The notes beneath the pieces were generated by a model. The model did not search any database. It was not told where the DNA came from and saw only the letters and a list, made by a program, of their open reading frames with translations. 64,000 bases of DNA, from contig JAJCYD010000001.1 in the NCBI GenBank assembly GCA_029263125.1, positions 1 through 64,000 of the forward strand, in the 5' to 3' direction. The stretch comes from Solirubrobacteraceae bacterium. GTDB taxonomy: Bacteria; Actinomycetota; Thermoleophilia; Solirubrobacterales; Solirubrobacteraceae. Below are positions 1 to 9,321 of this stretch, piece after piece. The translations under genes were made by a program, and so were the position numbers. The stretch's first letter is position 1, and each line of letters begins with the position of its first letter.

Positions 1-206
1 GCGCAGCGCCCCGATCGCCGCTGCACCTCGCCCGGGCTCGGCTTCGCGACGACCGGCGCGCTACTCAAGCACCACGGTCAGACGGCTCAACGGTCCTCTC
101 GATCTCGACGGCGTGTTGCGATCACCGCGAGAACCCAAGGAACGCTCAACGGGACGCTGCGACGCGCGGCCGGCGCTACCCCTCCTGCCTCAACGAAGCA
201 GCGGCA

Positions 207-611
207 TCACCGAGCAGATACGAACCAGACGCACCCGTCGCGGTAGACGCTCACGCTCGTCTCAGGGCTCCCGTACTTGCGTGCATCGACGACCGCCTGT
301 CGGTAGCTGTTGACCGAGATTGCGGGCGTACCCCTGTCGTCGAGTTCCTCGGTCACGACTTCGTCAACGCGCAAGTCCTCGCCCGTGAAGGTGAGAAGCA
401 GGTGCTCGTCCAGTTCGACCAAGAGTCTGCTCGGGCGCTGAAGCGTCATCGTGAGCACGTATTGGTTCTCCATGGGGCGGCCGCCGTACCACCCGTCTGG
501 GAGCAGGAGGCCGACCGAGGTGCCGCGCTGAAAAAACTCCGAGAGTCGCGCGGTAAAGGTCACGACGTGAAGCCTAAGGCAGACTGCTGCTTGCGCCTGA
601 GGCTGTCGCAT
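207..611 (-). CDS. hypothetical protein (later internal start at MENQYVLT possible)
   Basis: Open frame with plausible composition (TLQRPSRLLVELDEHLLLTFTGEDLRVDEVV); no family recognised. Confidence 0.35.
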   Translation of the reverse strand: MRQPQAQAAVCLRLHVVTFTARLSEFFQRGTSVGLLLPDGWYGGRPMENQYVLTMTLQRPSRLLVELDEHLLLTFTGEDLRVDEVVTEELDDRGTPAISVNSYRQAVVDARKYGSPETSVSVYRDGCVWFVSAR

Positions 612-931
612 AAGTCCACGGCGGCCAGACGACTGTCGTTCCGAGACAACAAATCACTCTCGGTCCTCGTCCAGAAGGGCTGAGAACGCCTCAGATCAGA
701 TGGTGGGCGGCGCGCAGTTCGTCGTCGGCGACTTACGCGACAGCCTCGCCTGGAAGCGGCACTGCCCCATCTGCCTCGAAGCAGCAGCGGGTCGTTACCG
801 TGCTTCAAGATGCCGATCGCCCACCGCATGAACGACGCGATGCGACGACTGATGTCGCTGACCTCGCCTTCACCGGACCTTGCGCCGGGCCTCCAGAGCT
901 TTCTCGACTCCGGGTTCGTTGAGCATGACGG

Positions 932-1264
932 ATGTGTGTTTTGGCCTCCGCGGCCGATTCGTTGCCGGACGGTGATCTGCTCGACCAGACCGGACGCGAG
1001 GCTCTCGTCAACCACGTCCACATCGAGGATGAGCTAGCTCAAACCGACAGCTCGTTCGTGGCGGGTCAAGCCATGCGGTACACCCGCGGCCTCGCGGAGA
1101 ATCTCGCCTCTGCGTTCCCCGGCGACGGCTTCGACGTTGTCTTGGCCATCGGCGATTCGCCAGTCGTCCGCTTCTATCGACTCCGGGTCAACGAGCCGCC
1201 ATGGATCACAACAGATCTTGAGGCCTACAAGCATGAAGCGGTGCTCGTGCTCACGGTTGGGTGA
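932..1264 (+). CDS. hypothetical protein, possibly a fragment
   Basis: Soluble-protein-like sequence (GFDVVLAIGDSPVVRFYRLRVNEPPWITTDLEAYKHEAVLVLTVG); start uncertain, other frames also open. Confidence 0.3.
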   Translation: MCVLASAADSLPDGDLLDQTGREALVNHVHIEDELAQTDSSFVAGQAMRYTRGLAENLASAFPGDGFDVVLAIGDSPVVRFYRLRVNEPPWITTDLEAYKHEAVLVLTVG

Positions 1265-1352
1265 CTGCTGCTTTCGCCTGAACGGGGCGCTCTCGTCGAG
1301 CTTGACTTCGACGTCCGCAAGCCGGTGCACCGGGCCCCACCCGCCAGGACGT

Positions 1353-2279
1353 TCAACCGATGATCGCCGCCAGCTCGCGACGCAACTCGACGAAGTCCTC
1401 GCCGCGTGTGCCGCGACCGAGCAGCAGCGCCGCGAAGTCATAGATCGAGCCGCCGCGCCCGCAGCCAAAGCAATACCAGCCGCGCTGCGGATCCTCATAC
1501 ACATGCAGGCTCGGCGTCCGGTCCTCGTGAAACGGGCAGCGGACCTTGCCCGACCGACCGACCTGGGCTCCCGTCAGACGCTCTACATACTCGCGCGGGG
1601 AAACCGCCAAAAGCCGGTCGTCGCCCGCGGCTCGTGGCGACCAACGCCGCCGATCGGCGGCCTCGGGCTCGGTCGGTAGCGCGGGCAGCCGGCGATCGAG
1701 CTCAGCGACGTCAAGGCTGTGCTGCTCGTCCAGCGCGATCAGCCGCACGGCGGCTGGTCGCCCAGACTTCCAGTTGGTGCTGGCGGCCGGGCGCAAGATC
1801 CGCGCGGCGTCACACGATCGCGCGTCGGCGCCGAGCTCGAGCGCCAAGCGCCGGTTGAGCTGCTCGATGATGTCCAGGCCCACCGCGTCGCGCAACGCCC
1901 AATAGGCATGACGGTTCTGCCCGCTCCCCGACGCAACCTCGATCACCGGCCGCGGCCGAAACGCCGCGAGCGCCGCGACCGACTGGTCGCTGTCGCAATC
2001 GACCCACACCACGCTCGCGCGCGCGACGAGGTCATCGCGCCGCCCGCCGCGGCGCCGCCGCGGAACGACGCCGACGAACACATCCGTCGAGCGCGCGCGA
2101 CCGGCCACCTCATCGACAACACCCTCGATCTCCTCGACGCGACCAAACCACTGCCGCATCCCGGACGCCACCGAGTAGCGAACCTCTACCAGCGAGCCCG
2201 CAGGCGCCGACCGATACAGCGCCGCCAGAAACCGACGCGCCGCCGCCCGGTCGCGGACCGTGACTTCAGCGCTGGTCAT
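1353..2279 (-). CDS. plasmid-type DNA primase: RepB-like primase region plus C-terminal CHC2 zinc finger
   Basis: VVWVDCDSD and SGSGQNRHAYW primase-like motifs; C-terminal CPFHEDRTPSLHVYEDPQRGWYCFGCGRGG zinc finger. Confidence 0.8.
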   Translation of the reverse strand: MTSAEVTVRDRAAARRFLAALYRSAPAGSLVEVRYSVASGMRQWFGRVEEIEGVVDEVAGRARSTDVFVGVVPRRRRGGRRDDLVARASVVWVDCDSDQSVAALAAFRPRPVIEVASGSGQNRHAYWALRDAVGLDIIEQLNRRLALELGADARSCDAARILRPAASTNWKSGRPAAVRLIALDEQHSLDVAELDRRLPALPTEPEAADRRRWSPRAAGDDRLLAVSPREYVERLTGAQVGRSGKVRCPFHEDRTPSLHVYEDPQRGWYCFGCGRGGSIYDFAALLLGRGTRGEDFVELRRELAAIIG

Positions 2280-2932
2280 CGCCGGCCACCCGCGGCATCA
2301 CTTTCGGACTCGCTGGCGACATGTCGCCAGCACGGATCCGCCCGCCTGCAACCGCGCTGCAGCTGATCGCTACGGATAACCGCAGACTCGATCACGAGGT
2401 GCGCCGGCTTGCCTGCCAGCAGCCGTTTGACCGCCGGCAGGCCCTCGCTTCCGTCGACATCGATCCACAGCCAGTTGGAGTGGGAGACATGAGCCTTGCC
2501 GGCGCCGCGATCGGCTCGCATCGCGGGTCCCACGAAGACCTCCTCACCGGCGGCATCATGACCGGCCACCAACGCGAGCATCGACTCAAGCCAATCCATG
2601 CTTCCCTTGGCGCCCCTGGGCATGAAGTGCCCGGGGTCCTTACGGGTCGTGATCCGCAGCTTGCCGCGCACACGCCGTCCCGCCGCGATCTCGACGTAGC
2701 CGTCGCTGTCGGCATGCAGCAGCCCAAGCTGGATCGCGCGATGGCGCTCGGGAGCCAGCGGGCCTTCAAAGATGCTGCCATCCGGCCGCCGCACCTTCGC
2801 GCCAAGGCCGGGTAGCGCGCCGGGCACCTGCCCGGCCGCTCGTCGTGCTCGCCTGCCAGCGCGAGCTGGGCTGAAGGCCTCGCTCGATGCTGGCGGGGCG
2901 ATCGCATCCGTCGTCGCAGGGTTGGTCATCAT
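2276..2932 (-). CDS. primase-like protein, apparently truncated at its C-terminus
   Basis: NWLWIDVDGSEGLPAVKRLLAGKPAHLVIES resembles the primase motif of the next gene, then diverges; RBS AGGAGAACC before ATG at 2932; ATGA overlap with the primase gene. Confidence 0.5.
   Translation of the reverse strand: MMTNPATTDAIAPPASSEAFSPARAGRRARRAAGQVPGALPGLGAKVRRPDGSIFEGPLAPERHRAIQLGLLHADSDGYVEIAAGRRVRGKLRITTRKDPGHFMPRGAKGSMDWLESMLALVAGHDAAGEEVFVGPAMRADRGAGKAHVSHSNWLWIDVDGSEGLPAVKRLLAGKPAHLVIESAVIRSDQLQRGCRRADPCWRHVASESESDAAGGRR
2312..2331. repeat. 20-bp perfect palindrome GCTGGCGACATGTCGCCAGC
   Basis: Sequence equals its own reverse complement. Confidence 0.9.
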
Positions 2933-3778
2933 GGTTCTCCTGTTCTCGAGATGGTCACTACCAGCGCGGGGCGGCGGGAGACGCCCACCCACCCAGAGCA
3001 GGCGGGCGCACCTGTCGCGCGCTCAAGGAATCGACACGCATCACCCGCCTGTCGTCGTGAAAAGCGCCGTGACCCCCGGGCCGCTACTCGCTAAGGCCCC
3101 CTCCGGGCGGCAGGAGGATCGCTGCCGCGATGCCACCAGGACGTAAGGCCACCGTCCGTGCTGGCACGTACACCCGCGTGTCGATCCTGTGCGACAGCCG
3201 TATCCGGTGACGTCATCGCCGTTCTGACCGACGGAAGAGAGCGACGGATCGCCGTCGGTGTTTGCCTCCAGACGACGATGGCCCTTGGTCGCCGCCCCCG
3301 ATACCTACCTTCGGCACCGCGCTTGCGGTACCAGCCCGGCGCAGAGAGCGGCCCTTACACGCGGAAGGAGAAGCGCGACGGCGGGACTCGAACGTGGGTC
3401 CGATCCCCGCCGTCGAGGCGCGTCGTGGGAGCAGCGAAACTCTGTAGCCGGCCCGTAGGGCGCTCTGGCGCCGCGCTGCGAGAGGGGCATCCGCGCAAGG
3501 GCCATGAAGCCGGCCTCCGACCGTGACGCCCTTCTTCCGCATTAGGTCGGCCGCCGTGCCGAATGATCACTGCGTCTTGGTTTACGCGTTGGACCTCATG
3601 ACCGCCGACCACGAACGTCATCCGATGCTAGGTAGCCGGCTCGTCAAGGCCGTCGACCACCAGGCCGAGGAGGAGGCAGCGCAGCTGCCAGCCGAGACCT
3701 CGCCGCGGAGGTGCGCCAGATCCGCCGCGCCCTCGACGCGCTCCCGGCCCGTCAGATCGACGGGGCTCGCGCCTGACC

Positions 3779-6700
3779 TCAGGCTCCGTGGCAGACGAAC
3801 CCGGCCCACGCGCTCGGCGGGCCGAATTCGAGATCGACACCGGGGGCGCCGCGTGATGGCGCAGTTCTCGAACGCATCCGGCGTTCGAGAGCGGGGTACC
3901 GGGACGCAAACGCTGCGGCGTCTGCGCGCGTCGCCTGTCGAAGCCAGCGCTGTGCGTCCGCCAGAGCGTCGGCGGGTGTGGCGCCAACGCTCAGCCGCTC
4001 GTACATCTGTGTGATGAGCATGGCCGTCGCGAGATCGTCGACCGACCACATCGACGCGATCGTCGCGGCCGCACCGGCGAACAGCAGAGCAGCTCCGGCC
4101 GAGAAGGCCTCGTCTGCCTGATCCCCGATCTCCACGACACCGGTCTGGCAGGCGGACGCAACCGCGAGACGCGCTTGCAACGGTCCCAGGGCAGCTAGGT
4201 CGGCGCCGCTCATCGACGCATCGCTGAGGACGACGCCGTTCTGCGTGCCGTCGACCATGCCTCCGAACCCGTGGCAGGCTAGGTGGAGGACACTCGCCTC
4301 GGCCGCGTGCTGCCGGACGAAGGCGGTCGTCGCCTCGTCACCTTCGGCGATGACCGTGCGCTGGAAGAACGAGCCGATTGTCGCGACCTCGTCGCGAGTG
4401 TGGGCGAGGTCAGACGTGGGGTCAGCCACGGCGACAAGGCACGCGAACGTCGTCCGCTGTTCCGCTCGCCTGGCACACGCGGAGTGAACGCGAGCAGAAG
4501 GAGTGGCCGAGATCGTGAAACGGTCCAAGAGGCAGATCCCGTCATCCCAGCAGGCGGCCTGCAACGGGACCGTCGAGAGCGGCCCAGCGGCGATGACAGT
4601 CGCCCCGGTGGCGTCCAGCTCGTCCAAGACCTCGAAGACGTGCCGCGCGACGCGGGCACCGACCCACGGGAGCAACTGGTCCAGCGCCTCATCGAGGTCC
4701 GTGTCGTCGTCTTCGCCTGCGGCCGCGAAGATGTACGACGACGAGGCAGCGCGCTCCGCGGCAGCAGTGATGTCGTCTAGATCGAGGCTCTCGATCTGAT
4801 CGACGTCGATGCCGAAGAGGACTCGGTACACGACCTGCTGGCTGGTGACGGGGAGGCCGCGGTGTGCGACCGCGCCCCCATGGTCGACCACGATCAGGTC
4901 GGTGCCGTGTGGCGTCGGGTTCACGTAGATCACCGGGCGGTCCGGGGTTGCCGCTTCGGCGATGGATGCGACGGTCGCTCCAGCGGCGAACGACTCGAAT
5001 CCCGGGATCGACCGGATCTCGGCAAGCGCGTCGTCCAGCTGGTCGAGGCCGGCGGAGGTCAGCGGGGACGTCATCCCGGCCTGCACGCCTTGCCAACGCG
5101 CGAGAAGCTGCGGGGCGACGTGACGCAGCGCGGCGACCTCCGGATCTTCCTGCGCGAGCGCTCGCCGGAGCTCACGCATGCGGCTGTCCTCCAGCGTCGT
5201 GGCGGCCTCATCGAGCGCCCCCGCTTTGACGTAGGCGTGCGCTGCCCAGCGGTGCAGGTGCGTGAACTGCGCGCCGGTCGACAGCCGCCGCTCTTGGTCG
5301 AGGTCCGCCCCGGTCAACGTGTCGGCCGTCCGGATGGCGATGCGAAACCTCTCCGCGGCGCCCGCCCAATCGTCCCGATCAGACAGGATGGCGGCAAGGT
5401 TCTGCGCGGCGCGGACGGCCTCCAACGGCTGGCTGTGCGTGAGCGATTCGATCGCTCCGTCGTGCGCAGCGATCGCTGCGTCGTCTTCGTCGAGGTTCGC
5501 GAGAGCGACGCCCAGCCGATAGCCGGCTCGAGCCCGCAACTCCTCCGTTCGGCCGTCTGCGGCGAGAACCGCGTGCGCGAGGTCGCAGACGGCGCCCCAG
5601 TCCTCCGGCGTCGCATCGGCCGAGCCCACTGCGTCTTCGAAGCGCACGTACAGGAGATGGGCGTGTGCCTGCGCGAGGAGGCTCGCCGGGACGACGTCGG
5701 CGGCGTCGACGATTGCCTGGTAGCACGCGATGGCTTCTTCGCGTCGGGCAGTGTCGCCGTCGCCCGGGCGATCAAGCGCCGCGCCGAGAACGATCATCGA
5801 ATAAGCCCAGTCCTCGGCATCCCGGTCCAACGACCGGTACTCCAGCGCTGCCCCGCAGAGGGTCTCCGCGCGGCGGGCAAGGTGCTCACGATCGTTGCCC
5901 GGGACCTGCAGGATCGTCTGCGCGAGGTTCGTCTGCAACATGGCCGCGAGCCGCGGATCGTTGTCCATTTCAGCGAGCGCCTGCTCAAGCAGCTCGATGG
6001 CTCTGGCGAGATGGGATGCTCGGTCTCCGCCGACCGTACGCGCGTGCGCGACGGCGGCGTTCATCAGACGGCTTGGGCGCGCCGGGTCCTCCGCCGGCGT
6101 CAACTCGAGGGCAGCCTCGAAGTCGCGGATGGCAGCTCGGATCAGCGCGTCCTGAGGACCGGCGGAGTCGCTCCAGTTGGCCGAGGCGCGCGCATCGAGC
6201 GCCATCGCAGCAAGCTCGGGCGGCGCCGCGACCTGGTCCGCGAATCGCAACGCGTCCATGGCCGCCTGCCGTAGCGCGGGCGGGTCACCCGCGGCGTTCG
6301 CCATCGCCTCCACCACGGCGTCCCACGCCGCGGTGAGCTCGCTCGTCAGCCGCTCCGCTGCCGCCTGTTGCTGCTGCCACGCGCGGTCGACGTCTGCGCG
6401 CGCGGTCGTGACAAGGGCGATGCCAAGCTCGATGTGACGGTCGTCCTCCCCGGCCAGCTCGGCCTGCAACAGCGCCAGCGTCCGATCATCGAGGAGCTCG
6501 GGACGCTCCTGGAGGAGCTCGCGGAGCGCTGCCGGTGAGTCGGCCACGAGCGCGTGGCCGACCAGCTCGAGTCTCCGCGCGTCATCTCGCGCGTCGGCCA
6601 GGGCGCGGAGCCACTCGCCATAGCGTTGCAGCGAATCCGCGAGGTCCGGGTGATCTCGGAAGAGGCTCGTGACGACGGCGTCGGGATCGTCCACGTCGGA

Positions 6701-7069
6701 CTCCACGTCCCGATGCGCGGCGAGCACCGCAAGTGCGATGTCGCCGAACGTGGCGAACACCTCGGGCTCGTCCGAGAGCGCGCCGGCCTGCTGCATGAGC
6801 CATTCGAAGCGGCCCACCTGCACCTCGTCGTTGTCGACCGCGAGGATCCCGATCGGGGATTCGCCACCGACCACCACGAGCAGCGGCTCGTACCGGCACC
6901 CCGTGCCGCCGCACTCGCCGCACTGCAGACGCCAAGTGGTCGCGTGCGGGATGGCGGAGATGAGGTCGGGCCGCGACCTGGTGTCGATCACACCCCAGCC
7001 GGGTGCACGCGTGTCGTGGCCGGCATCGCAGCGCCACGTCAGCGTGACAAGGCGGGTGCGGTCGACCAT
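3779..7069 (-). CDS. CpXC-like N-terminus, TPR-like helical middle, C-terminal CHAT (caspase-like) protease
   Basis: N-terminal zinc-binding pattern ending WRLQCGECGGTGCRYEPL; long Ala/Leu-rich helical repeats; C-terminal VLHLACHGFGG and VASACQTG (His/Cys dyad), then WSVDDLATAMLITQMYERL typical of CHAT. Confidence 0.85.
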   Translation of the reverse strand: MVDRTRLVTLTWRCDAGHDTRAPGWGVIDTRSRPDLISAIPHATTWRLQCGECGGTGCRYEPLLVVVGGESPIGILAVDNDEVQVGRFEWLMQQAGALSDEPEVFATFGDIALAVLAAHRDVESDVDDPDAVVTSLFRDHPDLADSLQRYGEWLRALADARDDARRLELVGHALVADSPAALRELLQERPELLDDRTLALLQAELAGEDDRHIELGIALVTTARADVDRAWQQQQAAAERLTSELTAAWDAVVEAMANAAGDPPALRQAAMDALRFADQVAAPPELAAMALDARASANWSDSAGPQDALIRAAIRDFEAALELTPAEDPARPSRLMNAAVAHARTVGGDRASHLARAIELLEQALAEMDNDPRLAAMLQTNLAQTILQVPGNDREHLARRAETLCGAALEYRSLDRDAEDWAYSMIVLGAALDRPGDGDTARREEAIACYQAIVDAADVVPASLLAQAHAHLLYVRFEDAVGSADATPEDWGAVCDLAHAVLAADGRTEELRARAGYRLGVALANLDEDDAAIAAHDGAIESLTHSQPLEAVRAAQNLAAILSDRDDWAGAAERFRIAIRTADTLTGADLDQERRLSTGAQFTHLHRWAAHAYVKAGALDEAATTLEDSRMRELRRALAQEDPEVAALRHVAPQLLARWQGVQAGMTSPLTSAGLDQLDDALAEIRSIPGFESFAAGATVASIAEAATPDRPVIYVNPTPHGTDLIVVDHGGAVAHRGLPVTSQQVVYRVLFGIDVDQIESLDLDDITAAAERAASSSYIFAAAGEDDDTDLDEALDQLLPWVGARVARHVFEVLDELDATGATVIAAGPLSTVPLQAACWDDGICLLDRFTISATPSARVHSACARRAEQRTTFACLVAVADPTSDLAHTRDEVATIGSFFQRTVIAEGDEATTAFVRQHAAEASVLHLACHGFGGMVDGTQNGVVLSDASMSGADLAALGPLQARLAVASACQTGVVEIGDQADEAFSAGAALLFAGAAATIASMWSVDDLATAMLITQMYERLSVGATPADALADAQRWLRQATRADAAAFASRYPALERRMRSRTAPSRGAPGVDLEFGPPSAWAGFVCHGA

Positions 7070-7259
7070 CTGGTCGAGCGTACGGGTCCCGGCCGACGTC
7101 GCGCACGCGGTTGCTCCTAGGTGGCGACGCGGCCGTCCTCGCGGTCAAGGTAGCGCTCGGTGGGACCGCGTGGCCACCGATCGCGAGGCCTATGGCTCCG
7201 AGCTTTGGCTCGCCAGCACAACCTCGCGCCGGACGACGGGGACGTCTACATGCAGCTGT

Positions 7260-7475
7260 CTAGCCTTCAACGGTCAGCTCACCGGCGAAACGCCCCGCGC
7301 GCGTATCCCCAACCGTCCAAGGGGATGATCGACGCCGTGCTCGACGGGCGCAACGAGTACGCGCACGGCCGCGAGCGGGAGGTGCCTCCTGAGACTCGCG
7401 CGGTGGGTGATCGAGACCGTGGCGATCCTGCTCTTCGCGCTGCCCGGCGAGCACAAAACCCGGGGAGAATGGTGA
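7260..7475 (+). pseudogene. frameshifted HEPN-like C-terminal remnant
   Basis: Three frames together give ...GQLTGETPRARIPN / SKGMIDAVLDGRNEYAHGRE / LLRLARWVIETVAILLFALPGEH; RNEYAH fits the HEPN Rx4H pattern. Confidence 0.35.
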
Positions 7476-7506
7476 TGCGAGTCCCGAGGAGTAGAAGTCG
7501 CCGCTT

Positions 7507-9138
7507 CTGCTTTGCGCGGTGGCTGTCGCGCAAAGCGGGTCGTCCGGCGCGCCTAAGACGATGGGGGCATGCCCCAGAACTTCTTGTCGTGCGAGCGTGA
7601 GCAGGTCTTGTTGATGCCGCCGAGCCTGCGCGACTGGCTGCCGGAGAATCACCTGGCGTGGTTTGTGCTCGCGAGCGTCGATCAGCTCGATCTCGAGGCG
7701 TTCTACACGTCATATCGCTCGGATGGGCATGGGCGCGCGGCGCATGATCCGGCGATGATGGTCGCGTTGTTGGTGTACGCGTACGCGCGCGGGCAGCGGT
7801 CCTCCAGGGGGATCGAGCGGGCGTGCATCGAGGACATCGCGTTTCGGGTGATCGCGGCCAATCAGGTGCCCGATCACGCCACGATCGCAAGGTTTCGCCA
7901 GCGTCACGAGAACGCGATCGCGGCGCTCTTCAGCGGCGTGCTGGGGTTGTGCGCGCGGGCGGGGATGGTCGAGGTTGGGGTGATCGCGATCGACGGTACG
8001 AAGATGCACGCCAACGCCTCCCAGCACGCGACCCGGGATTACGACAGCATCGCCCGGCAGATCCTCGGTGAGGCCGACACGGTCGACCGTGAAGAGGACG
8101 AGCGCTACGGCCACAAGCGCGGCGATGAGCTGCCGCCCGAGCTCGCCTCGCGCGAGGGGCGCGACCGCTGGCTGCGTGGCGCCAAGCGCGATCTGGACGA
8201 GCGCCGCGCGGTGGAGGCCAGGCCGATTCCACATTCGCGTCAGGAGCGCTTGAAGGAGGGCAAGCGTCGCTTGGAGGAGGAGCTTGCGGTCGAATGCGCA
8301 GCAAACACGGCGTATGAGGACTACCGCACGACCGGCCGCCAGAAGAACGGCCGGCGCCTCGGCGCGCCACCCAAGCCCTACACGCCGCCCGCGACACCCG
8401 CCGGGAAGATCAACCTGACGGACCTCGATTCGCGCAACGTCAAGACGCGCGGCGGCTACATGCAGGGCTACAACGCCCAAGCCGCCGTGACGGCGAACCA
8501 GATCGTGATCGCCGCTGAGATCTTTGTCAGCTCACCGGATTTCGGGCTGCTCGGACCGGTTCTCGACGCCACGCTGAGCGAGCTTGAGGCGGTCGGTGTG
8601 ACCGACATCCCCGACGTGCTCGTCGCGGACACCGGCTACTGGCATCACGTCCAGATGCAGCAGATCGCCAACGACGGCATCCAGGTGCTCATCCCTCCCG
8701 ATGCCGGCAACCGCACGAGCCCCCGGCCCGGTTGGGACGGCGGGCGCTATGCGTTTATGCGTCGCGTTCTTGACACACAGCTCGGTGGCGATCTTTACCG
8801 CAAGCGCAAGGGCATGATCGAACCGGTCTTTGGCAACACCAAGTTCAACCGTGGCATCGATCGCTTCCAGCGCCGCGGCCGCTCGGCCGTGCGCTCAGAA
8901 TGGCGACTGATCACCGCCACCCACAACCTGCTGAAGCTCCACACCAACCAGCTGGCCATCGCAGCGCCCTGACAGACGCCAAGGCTCTCTCCGGGCTCAT
9001 CGGACGCCAGGTCGCGCTCCTCGCGGCCAGACCTCGGCCCGGATCGACTGCTTGACGCCGGCTCTGCCGCTCGAGCCCGCCAATCCAGGCCCGCACGCGC
9101 CACGGCGGGCTTTGCGCGACAGCCACCGCGAGAAGCAG
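7507..9138 (+). mobile_element. IS1182-family-like insertion sequence
   Basis: 30-bp terminal inverted repeats (7507-7536 and 9109-9138, 28/30 identical) flanking an intact transposase. Confidence 0.85.
7569..8972 (+). CDS. IS1182-like DDE transposase
   Basis: PPSLRDWLPENHLAWFV, GVIAIDGTKMHANAS, VADTGYWHH and RKGMIEPVFGNTKFNRGIDRFQRRG motifs. Confidence 0.9.
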   Translation: MPQNFLSCEREQVLLMPPSLRDWLPENHLAWFVLASVDQLDLEAFYTSYRSDGHGRAAHDPAMMVALLVYAYARGQRSSRGIERACIEDIAFRVIAANQVPDHATIARFRQRHENAIAALFSGVLGLCARAGMVEVGVIAIDGTKMHANASQHATRDYDSIARQILGEADTVDREEDERYGHKRGDELPPELASREGRDRWLRGAKRDLDERRAVEARPIPHSRQERLKEGKRRLEEELAVECAANTAYEDYRTTGRQKNGRRLGAPPKPYTPPATPAGKINLTDLDSRNVKTRGGYMQGYNAQAAVTANQIVIAAEIFVSSPDFGLLGPVLDATLSELEAVGVTDIPDVLVADTGYWHHVQMQQIANDGIQVLIPPDAGNRTSPRPGWDGGRYAFMRRVLDTQLGGDLYRKRKGMIEPVFGNTKFNRGIDRFQRRGRSAVRSEWRLITATHNLLKLHTNQLAIAAP

Positions 9139-9321
9139 CGCACTGGCGGCTCGAGCAAGGACGAACCTCCGCGGGCTCGATCTACGTCGGAGATTGCCAG
9201 CGCCGGCGGGCGCAAAGTAGCGTCCGCCGCGGCATCTCTCACATCGTCGCAATGGACGTGACCGGCCGCGGTGCTGGGTCCCAGAAGTCCGGCGACAGAT
9301 CTCACGCCCCCTCGGCTCTGC

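Noticed and set aside
3373-3415. tRNA gene on the minus strand
   Set aside because: Only a T-loop/acceptor-like hairpin of about 40 nt; no anticodon or D arm and the T-stem does not pair, so reported only as a possible remnant.
4862-6274. 470-aa plus-strand ORF opposite the CHAT gene (and similar long shadow ORFs)
   Set aside because: Arg/Gly-rich composition and no motifs; expected antisense open frame in high-GC DNA over a well-supported gene.
3000-9000. CHAT plus gasdermin defence pair
   Set aside because: No small gasdermin-like ORF with the expected size and N-terminus is visible beside the CHAT gene.
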